NCBI GenBank assembly: GCA_035628505.1
Contig: DASPJR010000157.1
Coordinates: forward strand, 1 to 63,765
DNA length: 63,765 nt
DNA from: DASPJR01 sp035628505
GTDB lineage: Bacteria; Planctomycetota; SZUA-567; H5-PLA8
Reading direction: 5' to 3'
Position 1 is the stretch's first letter. Every line of letters begins with the position of its first letter. The notes under the pieces are model-generated. The model was not told the DNA's origin and made no database searches. It saw only the letters and a list, made by a program, of their open reading frames with translations. Below are positions 38,402 to 46,976 of the stretch, piece by piece. The position numbers were made by a program, and so were the translations under genes.

Positions 38402-38520
38402 CTCTTATCCTGTTGCCGGTCCCTTGCGCGTTCCCAAGTGCGTGCGTGAACACCAGTTAAGAACGAGCTCAACGTAAAAACAGCTTTGAACAGTGGACTA
38501 TGTGCAAATCGAAATCCATG

Positions 38521-38537
38521 CGAGACAATTCGTCTCG
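38521..38537. promoter_or_regulatory. Perfect palindrome CGAGAC-N5-GTCTCG, candidate operator
   Basis: Six-base arms separated by AATTC stand 120 bases before the start of the TIG gene at 38401, in a 296-base gap (38402-38697) with no other feature I can support. The form fits a dimeric repressor site, although the arms could also be a weak hairpin. Confidence 0.35.
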
Positions 38538-38697
38538 GAATCTTTCCAAGTTGTCTTTAAATTCTACCGGCGTAACGACTTGCCGTCTCCAGTAGAGCTT
38601 TTTTTAAGGCGGCCCGTTGCACAATGTGTCGTTGTAGACGCATATTGCGACGACGCAAAATTTGTAATGTGACGTTTTAGGCAACTTTAATTATCGG

Positions 38698-41076
38698 TCA
38701 GTCCTGGCTGATGGTGATGGTGACGATGATGTCCTGCGACACCCCGGCGCCTGCAGTAATCGAGGCTGGCGTGGTGAACTGCAGGTCAAAGGGAGAACTG
38801 CGCCCGGAGTAGCGCTGCAGCAGAATGTCCTGCGGCGTGGCCAGATTGAAGGGATAGGTCACGTAGGGCGGCCCGACGACGGACACCTCCATCGTAAACT
38901 GATCGGGGCCGGGAACGGCTGCCACCGACCAGCCCGCCGGCGTAGACACCGAGCAGTTCGCCGTTAACTTCGAGCGCACGTTGCCGGTGTTGCGCACGAT
39001 CAGCCCCGTTGGCGGAAACGCCGCATACGCCTGATGCGCGACATTCAGCTCGCTGGTGCCGATATTCCAGAGCTTCGCGCCAATGCTCAGCGACCCGTCG
39101 TCCCATGCCGCGGCGATCACGACGGTGCTGGGACCCAGGTCGATAGCGCGGGTCACACTGCCGGTGGCTGAGAAGTTGCCGAGCAGGTCCTGTACGAGAC
39201 TGTTACCCAGCGGGTCCGCCCCGGATTGAATGATGTACATGCCACTAGGGGAGCCGGCTGTAATCGCCCCCGAGGAATACGTTCCGCCTGGCGAAAGCGT
39301 GATCTCTTCGCCGGCCAGAGCGTCGACATTCAAGGTCATCAGCACCGTCGTCGAGCCCACCAGCATCTGCCCAATCGAGGACATCGAGCCGTAATTGTCG
39401 CCGGTGACGGGGCCGGTCTGTGAAATCAGAGCCGGGGCAAAGATGGCGGCCGGAACGATGACCGATTCGCTGAACGTAAGCACGATCGTGTCGGTAGCGC
39501 TCACCCCGCCGCCGGACGCATCCGACCAGAGCGAGGTGACCAGCGCCGGACGGGCCTTATCGACGGGTGGCTGGCCGACGGATTCGGTGCGCAGAAGAAT
39601 GTTGCTGGCCGTGCCGCGCAGGGAGGTGTTCGCCACAAAGCGGACATTCGGTGTCAGGCCCGTGTCCGGCACGCCGCTCTGCGCGATAAAGGCATAGAAC
39701 TCGTTGTCGAAATTGTTCGGCCCGCCGGGCGAGCTCGTTGACGAATACCCGGTCACCGTGTAGCCGGCGACGGTGATGTTGAGCCCAGAGAAATTGTCGT
39801 TGATCGGCTCATAGGCAAGGAAGCGTATGGCGTCTATCTGCCCGTCACCGTCGAGGTCGCATGTTTCCCGGTAGGCGGAGAGGACCTGGTATTGAATCAC
39901 AAACCAGACGCCATTGATCACCGAGTCCGGTGTTCCATTGCGCTGAAAGCGGATGTTGGTGTTAGTGGAGAGCGTGGACGTGACTGAATCCTTGTCGAGA
40001 TAATGGTTGTCGGCGCCGCCGCCATAAATCGACACGATACAAAAGGTCTTATCCAGCGCGACGGCTCCGATGGTAACGTTGCTGGTTCCAGTGCCCGAGG
40101 GCATGTTCATGGTTCCGGTTTCAACGAGGGCATCCGTTCCCAGCTGAATCACGAAAAATGAGATGTCCAGCGGCGTAGCGGGACTTGCCTTGGCTTCTTC
40201 GCGCGTAAAACGGACCTGCGTGGCTGAGGCGAATGAGCCGCCGCACATGTAATAGGACTCTTTTCCGCCCGCGTTTGTATTAGAGCGCCTCGTGGAAAGA
40301 AGGAAGCTGCGGGTCAGATCAATCGTTGCGCTTGCAGTGCCGTTATTGCCAAACGTCGCCGTCGCCGTGGTAGCGTTCGCAGCGATGCTCACAAAGTTTC
40401 GATATACGCTCGTGACAGTATCGACGAAGGTAACGACCTGCCAGGCCACCGTGACCACACCGACGCCTCCGCCGCGATCGAACTGAAGCTGCGTGACATT
40501 GGCCGGATTCGACCCGCCCGCTACTGGCGGCAGCGGCAGGAATGACGCGCGGATTGTCCAGGATTCGTCCGTGTTGAACGTGGCGGATGCGGTGCGCTCA
40601 GAGATGATAACGAACGACTTATTCAGAGGCACCGACGCTCCGATATTGATGGACGTCAGCTGCACCTGGTTATTATTGAAGTTTTGAGTTCCGCGGCGAA
40701 CAGTGGCATCTGTGAACTCCACGACTTCCCATTCAAGCGTTACTACGTTTGTTCCCTGGTAGCTGCGGCAGATGATCGATGTATTGGTGAGTTCGAACGT
40801 GCAGCGGTTCTGCGGCGACTCGGTAGACATTCTGAATGAGCCGTCCACGTAAGCCTTTGTGGCATCGACGGCGTACTGAAGCGGAATGGTCTTGCGCCAG
40901 ATGCCGCCTCCTTCACTCACCAGCGGACTGTCGTTGGCGCTGTAAATGGATTCGGTCGCCCAGGCGTTCGTACCGCGCTGAGAACGGTTGACCAGAGCGG
41001 CCTTTGCTTCAGGCATCACGCTGGCCAGCAGCGCAAGAACGCAACTAAGTATAAGCGCTGTACGACCCAGAGGCAT
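38698..41076 (-). CDS. Large exported beta-repeat protein with calcium-loop-like motif and shared C-terminal module
   Basis: The start is at ATG 41076 with GGGACAGGTG before it; a longer frame to 41112 is less likely. The product is about 792 aa with a signal peptide (ALILSCVLALLASVMPEAKA). Three imperfect repeats follow, each with a 'VxWxVVxF....V..G...F' core (EWEVVEFTDATVRRG, AWQVVTFVDTVTSVYRNF, FFVIQLGTDALVETG). Then a calcium-binding-like loop CDLDGDGQIDAIR (about residue 420), a Big_5-like segment (DTIVLTFSESVIVPAA), and a C-terminal module with TPAGWSVAAVPGPDQFTMEV and AGAGVSQDIIVTITISQD. The module is shared with the two TIG proteins downstream. It is probably the largest surface component of this set; family unnamed to me. 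Confidence 0.72.
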   Translation of the reverse strand: MPLGRTALILSCVLALLASVMPEAKAALVNRSQRGTNAWATESIYSANDSPLVSEGGGIWRKTIPLQYAVDATKAYVDGSFRMSTESPQNRCTFELTNTSIICRSYQGTNVVTLEWEVVEFTDATVRRGTQNFNNNQVQLTSINIGASVPLNKSFVIISERTASATFNTDESWTIRASFLPLPPVAGGSNPANVTQLQFDRGGGVGVVTVAWQVVTFVDTVTSVYRNFVSIAANATTATATFGNNGTASATIDLTRSFLLSTRRSNTNAGGKESYYMCGGSFASATQVRFTREEAKASPATPLDISFFVIQLGTDALVETGTMNMPSGTGTSNVTIGAVALDKTFCIVSIYGGGADNHYLDKDSVTSTLSTNTNIRFQRNGTPDSVINGVWFVIQYQVLSAYRETCDLDGDGQIDAIRFLAYEPINDNFSGLNITVAGYTVTGYSSTSSPGGPNNFDNEFYAFIAQSGVPDTGLTPNVRFVANTSLRGTASNILLRTESVGQPPVDKARPALVTSLWSDASGGGVSATDTIVLTFSESVIVPAAIFAPALISQTGPVTGDNYGSMSSIGQMLVGSTTVLMTLNVDALAGEEITLSPGGTYSSGAITAGSPSGMYIIQSGADPLGNSLVQDLLGNFSATGSVTRAIDLGPSTVVIAAAWDDGSLSIGAKLWNIGTSELNVAHQAYAAFPPTGLIVRNTGNVRSKLTANCSVSTPAGWSVAAVPGPDQFTMEVSVVGPPYVTYPFNLATPQDILLQRYSGRSSPFDLQFTTPASITAGAGVSQDIIVTITISQD

Positions 41077-41313
41077 CACCTGTCCCGCTCCCAGTTGTAG
41101 CCGGCCACACATTGTATCGTCGCAAAATACAACGCACGTTATGCGTGATACGCCATAACGTGAGGTAAGAAGCCAAAGTTAATCGTGAGTGCGCAAAAGG
41201 AAAACCAAATCTGCGACTTCTTTAAGAATGCCGAATTCAGCAGAATGCACGATTGCAGCTCTAACTCAGCATCACTAACATACGTCAGGAATGTATTGAC
41301 AGGAGGCAAGCTC

Positions 41314-42510
41314 ATGCGCTTTCGTTTCTGCACCGTTCTCTGCTTATCATTTCTTTCGCAGGCCCTGATGGCGGACGCCGTCGGCGACGTAACCAAGCTT
41401 AAAGACGAAGCCCTGGAAATTCTGAAGGCGAACTCCAACGGCAACGCCACCAACGCCCAGTACGCCACGTGCATTTTCAAACTTGAGCAGGCTCAGGGAT
41501 TACTTGAAAAAGCAGGCGACAGCAGCAGCGCGCTGGCACAGGAAGTCTCCTCTTCCCTCTTCTGGGCGCGCCGCTTCTCGAACGTCCAAGTCATTAATGA
41601 GCTCGAGAAAATGCGCAAGGGCGCTCCCATTGCCGCCATGCCGCCAAAGAAGGCCGAGCCCGCCAAGCCAGTCACCAAGCCCAAGGACGATGACGACGCC
41701 GAGCCGCCAGCGATCCTTGCCGAGGCCAAGAAGGCTTTCGAGTCAGCACAATCGTTCGCTCAGGGGCGTGCCAATGACGATTATGCCGTCGCGCTGCGCT
41801 GGTTTCAGGTCGCCAATGAACATCCGGGCACCGATTACGCGCTGAAAGCCATGGAGCTGGCCCGTGCCGCGCAAGCGCGCTTTGCGGCCAAGACCGCCAA
41901 GGTGCCGACCCAGGAACTCCCTGACACCCCCGAAATGAAGCTGGTCAAGGAAGCCGACGCGCTGGTGGCGCAAGGCAAGTTTGAAGAGTCCACCGCTGTC
42001 TACTTGAGCTCGATTAAGCTGAAAGAATCGCAGATCGCCTGGCGCAAGCTCGGCCATGCTTATTTCAGCCGGGCGCAGCAGCTCAAGGATGCGCTTCTGC
42101 CGCAGTTCGAAGCCAACGAGAAGGCCTGGCGGGAAGCGCGCCGCAATGCGATCAAGACCGTCCGCACGCTAAGCGGGCAGCGCCGCAAGTTCGATCCAAA
42201 TTATCCGCCATTGGTGGAAGCCAATAAGAAGCAGATTGAGCTGGTCAAAGAAGCCAACGTTGCGATTGCTTATTACGACAAGGCTCACGATGCCTTCAAA
42301 GCCGTCCTGCGCCTGGCGCCTACGAAAAAGGATCTCGATGCTGCCGCGCACCAGGCGCTGTGCCTGACGGTAAAAGGCGATTCAAACGCACGCAGCCGCG
42401 GAAGGCAGATGATCGTTTCGCTGCTTGCGGATTACCAGCCCGCGAATGATATTGAACGCTCCATTTATGAATTCTGCAAAACCGAGCTGGCCCGTATCAA
42501 CAAGGGATAA
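41314..42510 (+). CDS. Exported helical-repeat protein, paralogue 1 of a tandem pair
   Basis: The start at 41314 follows AGGAGGCAAGCTC; the frame extends upstream to 41185 without a site. The product is 398 aa. A signal peptide (CTVLCLSFLSQALMA) precedes TPR-like helices: KLKDEALEILKANSN, SSSLFWARRFSNVQVINELEKMRKG, a Lys/Pro linker, DDYAVALRWFQVANEHPGTDYALKAMELARAAQARF, and ADALVAQGKFEESTAVYLSSIKLKESQIAWRKLGHAY. The conserved 'SLFWARRFSN' phrase is distinctive; I do not know a named family. It reads away from the surface-protein genes. Confidence 0.7.
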   Translation: MRFRFCTVLCLSFLSQALMADAVGDVTKLKDEALEILKANSNGNATNAQYATCIFKLEQAQGLLEKAGDSSSALAQEVSSSLFWARRFSNVQVINELEKMRKGAPIAAMPPKKAEPAKPVTKPKDDDDAEPPAILAEAKKAFESAQSFAQGRANDDYAVALRWFQVANEHPGTDYALKAMELARAAQARFAAKTAKVPTQELPDTPEMKLVKEADALVAQGKFEESTAVYLSSIKLKESQIAWRKLGHAYFSRAQQLKDALLPQFEANEKAWREARRNAIKTVRTLSGQRRKFDPNYPPLVEANKKQIELVKEANVAIAYYDKAHDAFKAVLRLAPTKKDLDAAAHQALCLTVKGDSNARSRGRQMIVSLLADYQPANDIERSIYEFCKTELARINKG

Positions 42511-42517
42511 CTCTACA

Positions 42518-43723
42518 ATGCGATTTGGAATGCGCTGGCTGCCGTGCGGTCTGTTTCTTCTTTCGATGGCAGCCTTCGCCGGTCCGGTCGATGACGCGAC
42601 GACACTCAAGGATGACGCGCTTAAAATACTGAAAGACAACGCCACAAAGGAAGCAACTCCGGAAGAATACGCCACGGCAATTCTGAATCTTGAACGCGCT
42701 CAGGCGCTGCTGGAAGGCGCCGGCGATGCCGACGGCGCGCTGGCGCAGGAGATCAGCGCCTCGCTTTTCTGGGCGCGGCGATTTTCGAATGTGAAGGTGC
42801 TGTCGGCACTGGATGCACTGAAAGGCAAATTGCCGGCGCAGCCGGCTGCTCCGAAAAAGGCCGCGCCTGCTGCCGTCAAAACACCGCCGAAGCCTGCCGC
42901 TGCGGCAGCCGCTCCAGGCGTCGCCGAAACGCCCGAGATGGCGCGCATTCGCGCCGCGGATGCAGCCTTTGCAGCGGCCCAGGCGTACGTCGCTTCAAAA
43001 GGCGGAGACGACTACGCGATTGCTCTGGGCTGGTTCAAGATGGCTGGCGAGCATGCAGGCACCGATGCGGCATTGAAAGCGCTCGAACTCGCGCGGCAAG
43101 CGCAGGCACGCTTCACGGGCATTAAGCCGCAGATCCAGGAAGAGCTTCCGAACACACCCGAGATGGAACTGGTCAAGCAGGCCGATGCGCTGGTCCAGGG
43201 AAAGAATTACGAACCCGCCTTTCCAATGTATGAACAGTCGCTGAAGTTGAAAGAATCGGTTCTAACCTTCCGGCGCCTGGCCAACGCGCACTACCTCCAC
43301 GCGCAGCAGATCCGCGAGAAGCTCAAACCCAAGTTTGAAGCGAACGCGCGCGCGTATGAAGGCGCGATGAAAGCGTCGTACGTCAAGACCCGGCTGGGAA
43401 TGATGCACGAGCCGAATCATCCCGCGATTAAAGGCTGGTACGCTGAGCGCGCGGCGCTGCAGAAAGAAGCCGACGTCGCCTATCGCAGCTTCGAAGCGGC
43501 GGAGAAAGCGTTTGCCAAGGTCATCAAACTTTCGCCCCAAGGCAAGGACTTCGAAGCCGCTGCCTACATGGGCATCTGCATCGGCGTGCGTCCGTTTTTC
43601 CGCTCCAAAGGTGTGACAACGCTGGAGGAAGTCATCAAGACGTACACGCCGGCGAACGACGTGGAGCGCTCGCTGTATGAGTTCTGTAAGACTGAGATTG
43701 CGCGCCTTAAAAAGGGTGGCTGA
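42518..43723 (+). CDS. Exported helical-repeat protein, paralogue 2 of a tandem pair
   Basis: The 401-aa product begins at ATG 42518, seven bases after the previous stop, so the two are co-transcribed; the site (AAGGGATAA) is weak and translation is probably coupled. The signal peptide is LPCGLFLLSMAAFA. The whole length aligns with the preceding protein: SASLFWARRFSNVKVLSALDALKG, an Ala/Pro-rich linker (about residues 105-145), GDDYAIALGWFKMAGEHAGTDAALKALELARQAQARF and ADALVQGKNYEPAFPMYEQSLKLKES. TPR-like scaffold; partner unknown. Divergence between the copies is greatest in the linker. Confidence 0.7.
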   Translation: MRFGMRWLPCGLFLLSMAAFAGPVDDATTLKDDALKILKDNATKEATPEEYATAILNLERAQALLEGAGDADGALAQEISASLFWARRFSNVKVLSALDALKGKLPAQPAAPKKAAPAAVKTPPKPAAAAAAPGVAETPEMARIRAADAAFAAAQAYVASKGGDDYAIALGWFKMAGEHAGTDAALKALELARQAQARFTGIKPQIQEELPNTPEMELVKQADALVQGKNYEPAFPMYEQSLKLKESVLTFRRLANAHYLHAQQIREKLKPKFEANARAYEGAMKASYVKTRLGMMHEPNHPAIKGWYAERAALQKEADVAYRSFEAAEKAFAKVIKLSPQGKDFEAAAYMGICIGVRPFFRSKGVTTLEEVIKTYTPANDVERSLYEFCKTEIARLKKGG

Positions 43724-43732
43724 TCTGGCAGT

Positions 43733-43767
43733 TGATTACCAACCACTAACCACCAACCACAGACCAC
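43733..43767. repeat. 'accaaccac' word repeat
   Basis: Variants of accaaccac/actaaccac are repeated in tandem between two convergent genes. Confidence 0.55.
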
Positions 43768-43772
43768 CGTTT

Positions 43773-44489
43773 TTACTTCATCAGTTCGGCGAGCAGCGGG
43801 TTGATCGCATCGGCCCAGATCTGGTAGCCCTTGGGCGAGAGATGCAGGAAATCGGGCGCGATATCCTTGGGCAGCGTACCGTCTTCGGCCAGTAACTTGG
43901 GGCCAATGTCCAGGTAGCGTATTTCCTTGCCGTTGTCGAGTTTGCTGATCTGATCGTTGACTGCCTTGATCTTCTTGCGGAAGTGCGTGTCAGGCTTCTG
44001 GTCGCGCGGGAATATTCCCAGCAGGAGAATCTTTGCAGCTGGCAGCTTCGTTCGCAGCGTCGTGACCAGCGTGGTGATGCCTTTGACGACGTCTTCTTCC
44101 TTGTCGCCGTGCAGGCCGAAATTGTTGGTTCCTATCATCAGCACGACTGCTTTGGGGCTGACGCCTTCGAGTTCGCCGCCTGTGGTGATGCGCCAGAGCA
44201 CGTTCTGCGTCACGTCGCCGCCGATGCCGAAGTTCGCGGCGTTCAGCGGCGCGTAGTTCTTCTGCCAGACGGCGTTATTCCCCCACCCTTCCGTGATCGA
44301 ATCGCCGAGAAAGAGCAGATCAATTTTTCCGGCCTTGGCGCGTTTCAAGAAGCTTTCATGCATCTCGTTCCAGCGCTTGACGCTCATCCAGTTGTATTCT
44401 TTCGTACGCGGCGCAGGAACCGAGGGGTCCTCGCCGGCGACGAGACACAGGCTGAGTACGGCGATAAGCAGTGCGGATACGACTCGCAT
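43773..44489 (-). CDS. SGNH/GDSL-family hydrolase, exported
   Basis: A 238-aa protein with a signal peptide (VVSALLIAVLSLCLVAG), starting behind GGAGTCCATT. All four SGNH blocks are present: block I DLLFLGDSITEGWG (Ser nucleophile), block II FGIGGD (Gly), block III LMIGTNN (Asn) and block V APDFLHLSPKG (Asp-x-x-His). This is the PAF-acetylhydrolase-like/sugar-esterase type common in PVC polysaccharide-degradation loci. Deacetylation of glycans is likely but not proven. It is the first of six consecutive minus-strand carbohydrate genes. Confidence 0.92.
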   Translation of the reverse strand: MRVVSALLIAVLSLCLVAGEDPSVPAPRTKEYNWMSVKRWNEMHESFLKRAKAGKIDLLFLGDSITEGWGNNAVWQKNYAPLNAANFGIGGDVTQNVLWRITTGGELEGVSPKAVVLMIGTNNFGLHGDKEEDVVKGITTLVTTLRTKLPAAKILLLGIFPRDQKPDTHFRKKIKAVNDQISKLDNGKEIRYLDIGPKLLAEDGTLPKDIAPDFLHLSPKGYQIWADAINPLLAELMK

Positions 44490-44672
44490 AATGGACTCCA
44501 GGGATTCAGCCTTTTAGCCGCTTTCGAGCTTCCTCCAGGGATATACCCCGGCCTTCCGCTTTATTTCTGCGAGCCCGTCGAATTGTTGACCGGAAATTTT
44601 TGTTCTTCAAGATCAAGTCGCCCTTGGATCGAATTGGCATATCTCAATCACTCACAATCTGAAATTTTCCTT

Positions 44673-44712
44673 TGGTGACCTCTGTGTCCTCTGTGTGCTC
44701 TGTGGTGAAAAA
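44673..44712. repeat. 'tctgtgtcc/cacagag' word repeat, single arm
   Basis: The phrase ggtgacctctgtgtcctctg followed by tgtgctctgtggtg repeats at an 11-12 base period, just after the stop of the isomerase gene. It is the same vocabulary as 58086-58186. Confidence 0.7.
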
Positions 44713-44716
44713 GCCT

Positions 44717-45487
44717 TTACACCACGCCGATGCTGCGCAGGTACTTCATCGAATTGGCCACGCGGGCGATGGCGACTTCGCGGGTGAGTTTCTCGCCTTT
44801 GATGCCTTCGATCTCCATCGTGAAGGGGCCATAGAATCCGGCGCCGTTACAGAGCTTGAAGATTTCCGGGTAGTTGACGATGTCGCCTTCTTCATGAAGA
44901 CCGGGGAACCACCAGTCGGTCAGCTTGCCGCGCGAGGCTTTCAGATGCACGGCCGCAAGGTAGGGCAGCATCTTCTTGAGCTCGGCAATGCCGTCGATCT
45001 TCTCGTTATAATAGTACAGGTTGGCGCTGTCGTAGTTGAGCTTCACGTTCGGATGATTGACGGCTTTCATCGTCTTCACGGCTTCGTCGCCGTTGGTCAC
45101 CATGTCTGGATGTGTTTCGAGCGCCACCGTCACGCCATTGGCCTTGGCGATCTCGCCGATGTCGCGCAGCTTCTTGTAGCAGTCTTCAAACGGCTTTCCG
45201 TCAGTCTTCACGCTCAGGAAAACGATTTTCGCGCCCAGCTCCTGCGCGCAGCGCGCCGTGTGCGAGAAGATCGTCAGCGCCATGTTGTCAGAGAACTTGA
45301 TTCCGCCACTGACGCTCGTGGGCGTGATGCCGTACTTCTTGAGCAGATCGGCGAGCTTGGCCCAGTCCATCTCGGCAGGCGCCGGGACCTCGGCGTTGGT
45401 GATGCCGGCTTCCACCATATTCGGAAACGCTTCACTCTGGAAGTCGCAGTAGCTTTGCGGCCGGCAGGCAATGATGTTCTTGGGCAT
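44717..45487 (-). CDS. Sugar phosphate isomerase/epimerase family (xylose-isomerase-like TIM barrel)
   Basis: A 256-aa protein with a strong site (AAGGAGATCTC). Metal-binding residues of the AP_endonuc_2 fold are visible: VALETHPDM (Glu), KLNYDSANLY (Asp), AAVHLKASRG (His) and FTMEIEGIKG (Glu). There is no export signal. It probably isomerises a keto-sugar or inosose derivative. It lies between the SGNH hydrolase and the Gfo/Idh/MocA dehydrogenase, a usual neighbourhood for catabolism of unusual glycosides. Substrate not determinable. Confidence 0.88.
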   Translation of the reverse strand: MPKNIIACRPQSYCDFQSEAFPNMVEAGITNAEVPAPAEMDWAKLADLLKKYGITPTSVSGGIKFSDNMALTIFSHTARCAQELGAKIVFLSVKTDGKPFEDCYKKLRDIGEIAKANGVTVALETHPDMVTNGDEAVKTMKAVNHPNVKLNYDSANLYYYNEKIDGIAELKKMLPYLAAVHLKASRGKLTDWWFPGLHEEGDIVNYPEIFKLCNGAGFYGPFTMEIEGIKGEKLTREVAIARVANSMKYLRSIGVV

Positions 45488-45507
45488 GAGATCTCCTTAG
45501 TTTTTTT

Positions 45508-45601
45508 CACCACGAAGTTCACGAAGGGCACGAAGAAGAAATTCTTTTTATCTGTTCTTCGTGTGCTTCGTGTGCTTCGTGGTTCAAAATACTTCGTGGT
45601 T
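45508..45601. repeat. Inverted 'cacgaag' intergenic repeat
   Basis: The left arm caccacgaagttcacgaagg (continuing gcacgaagaa) is reverse-complemented by ttcttcgtgtgcttcgtgtg (continuing cttcgtggtt). The loop is about 14 bases. It fills the gap between two sugar genes and abuts the stop codon at 45602. Confidence 0.85.
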
Positions 45602-46654
45602 TCAGCTCAGCCGCACTTCGCGGCCGGTCTTGCTGGATTCGTAGATGCCGTCGAGAATCTTCTGAACCTTCAGCGACTCTTCGGGCTTGACGATCGGATC
45701 ACACTTGCCCTGCACGCAGTCGATGAAGTGGACCATGCGATCTTCTGAAATCGGCAGCGTCTTGAAGTCCGGCGTGATCGTCTCGTAATTCGTGCCCTTC
45801 ACCTTGTAGATTTTTGCCGGGAAGAGATTGGCGCCGCCTTCTGTGCCGTAAAGATCGATGCCGTTATCTTTGCCGCCGTCGGCCTGAATCGCCCAGCTGA
45901 TTTCAAGCAGGACGCTCTTGCCGCCCTTGAGCTTGATCATGGCCACCGCCAGATCTTCGACGTCGAAGGGCTTGCTCGCATCAATCTCGCCCTTGCCCCA
46001 GGTGCCATCGCCCAGGCCGCGCGGTCCGAACTTGGCCTGCACAATGCCCGTGACGCACTCGGCAACGAACGTGCCCATCAGGTGCAGCGTGGCATCGAGG
46101 AAATGGACGCCGATGTCGTAGCAGCAGCCGCCGCCGGCGTATTTCTTCTGGGTGAACCATGAGCCGATGCGCGGAATGCCGCTGCGGCGCAACCAGTGCG
46201 CGCGCGCGTGATAGATGTCGCCGAGCTCGCCGTTCTTGACGTACTCCTTGACCATCTGCGTTTCGCGGTTGAAGCGGAAGTTCTGGCCGATCATGAAGAC
46301 GACCTTCTTCTCTTTCCACGCGTCGATGATCTTCTGCCCTTCGGCGGCGCTGGTGGCCATGGGCTTATCAAGCATTACGTGCTTACCAGCCTTGATCGCG
46401 GCGACGGCGACATCCGAATGCAGGTAATTGGGCAGGCCGATTGAGACCACATCGATCGATGGGTCTTTGAGCAGCTCGGTGTAGTCTTCCACCGCCTTGG
46501 GAAGCTTAAACTTCTCAGCAGCCTCCTGGCGGCGCTGGGCGTTGACTTCAGCCACGCCGACGAGCTCCACATCGGGATGCTTCTTGAAGCCTTCCAGGTG
46601 AATCAGACCGATGGCACCCGCGCCGATGACTCCACACCGCACCGTTTTGCCCAT
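45602..46654 (-). CDS. Gfo/Idh/MocA family NAD(P)-dependent oxidoreductase
   Basis: A 350-aa enzyme starting behind AAAGGAGAGGTGCT. The N-terminal Rossmann motif is CGVIGAGAIGLIHLEGF and the catalytic-Lys segment is KHVMLDKPMATS (DKP in place of EKP). The C-terminal alpha/beta domain contains GGGCCYDIGVHFLDATLHLMG. It probably oxidises a sugar hydroxyl, perhaps at C3, as in ThuB-like enzymes. Its DUF1080 and ThuA neighbours support a 3-keto-glycoside pathway. No signal peptide, so it acts in the cytoplasm. Confidence 0.93.
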   Translation of the reverse strand: MGKTVRCGVIGAGAIGLIHLEGFKKHPDVELVGVAEVNAQRRQEAAEKFKLPKAVEDYTELLKDPSIDVVSIGLPNYLHSDVAVAAIKAGKHVMLDKPMATSAAEGQKIIDAWKEKKVVFMIGQNFRFNRETQMVKEYVKNGELGDIYHARAHWLRRSGIPRIGSWFTQKKYAGGGCCYDIGVHFLDATLHLMGTFVAECVTGIVQAKFGPRGLGDGTWGKGEIDASKPFDVEDLAVAMIKLKGGKSVLLEISWAIQADGGKDNGIDLYGTEGGANLFPAKIYKVKGTNYETITPDFKTLPISEDRMVHFIDCVQGKCDPIVKPEESLKVQKILDGIYESSKTGREVRLS

Positions 46655-46921
46655 AGCACCTCTCCTTTACTGGAAGGCCACTCGCCTTGTAACTTATGTG
46701 GGAAGATTAGCGTTCTCAGCCGGATTGCGCAACGGTATGCACGTGCAAACACGCATCTTTTTTGCGGCGGTCAGCATGTCCAGACATTCGATCTGCGAGC
46801 CGGATGGAACGTCCACGCGCTGGAAGGCGTCTATAATGTTCGCTGGCCCCCCTCATCTATAAGAGATGCTTTGCGCTTTCGATTTGACGGGACATTTTTT
46901 GAAAAATGTTTTTGAGCGCAC
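46655..46921. other. Upstream region of the oxidoreductase gene with a TGCACGTGCA palindrome
   Basis: No gene is supported. A perfect palindrome TGCACGTGCA (46738-46747) lies 84 bases before the start of the oxidoreductase gene. Similar spaced forms occur at 3968, 23483 and (imperfect) 41246. Confidence 0.35.
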
Positions 46922-46952
46922 AAAAAAACGGGCAGCGCACTCGCTGCCCGTT
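46922..46952 (-). terminator. Rho-independent terminator of the DUF1080 gene
   Basis: On the minus strand an 11-bp stem (AACGGGCAGCG/CGCTGCCCGTT) with a 4-base loop is followed by seven T residues, 25 bases past the stop at 46977. Confidence 0.9.
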
Positions 46953-46976
46953 TCCAAATCGCTTCTGCAAAACGAC

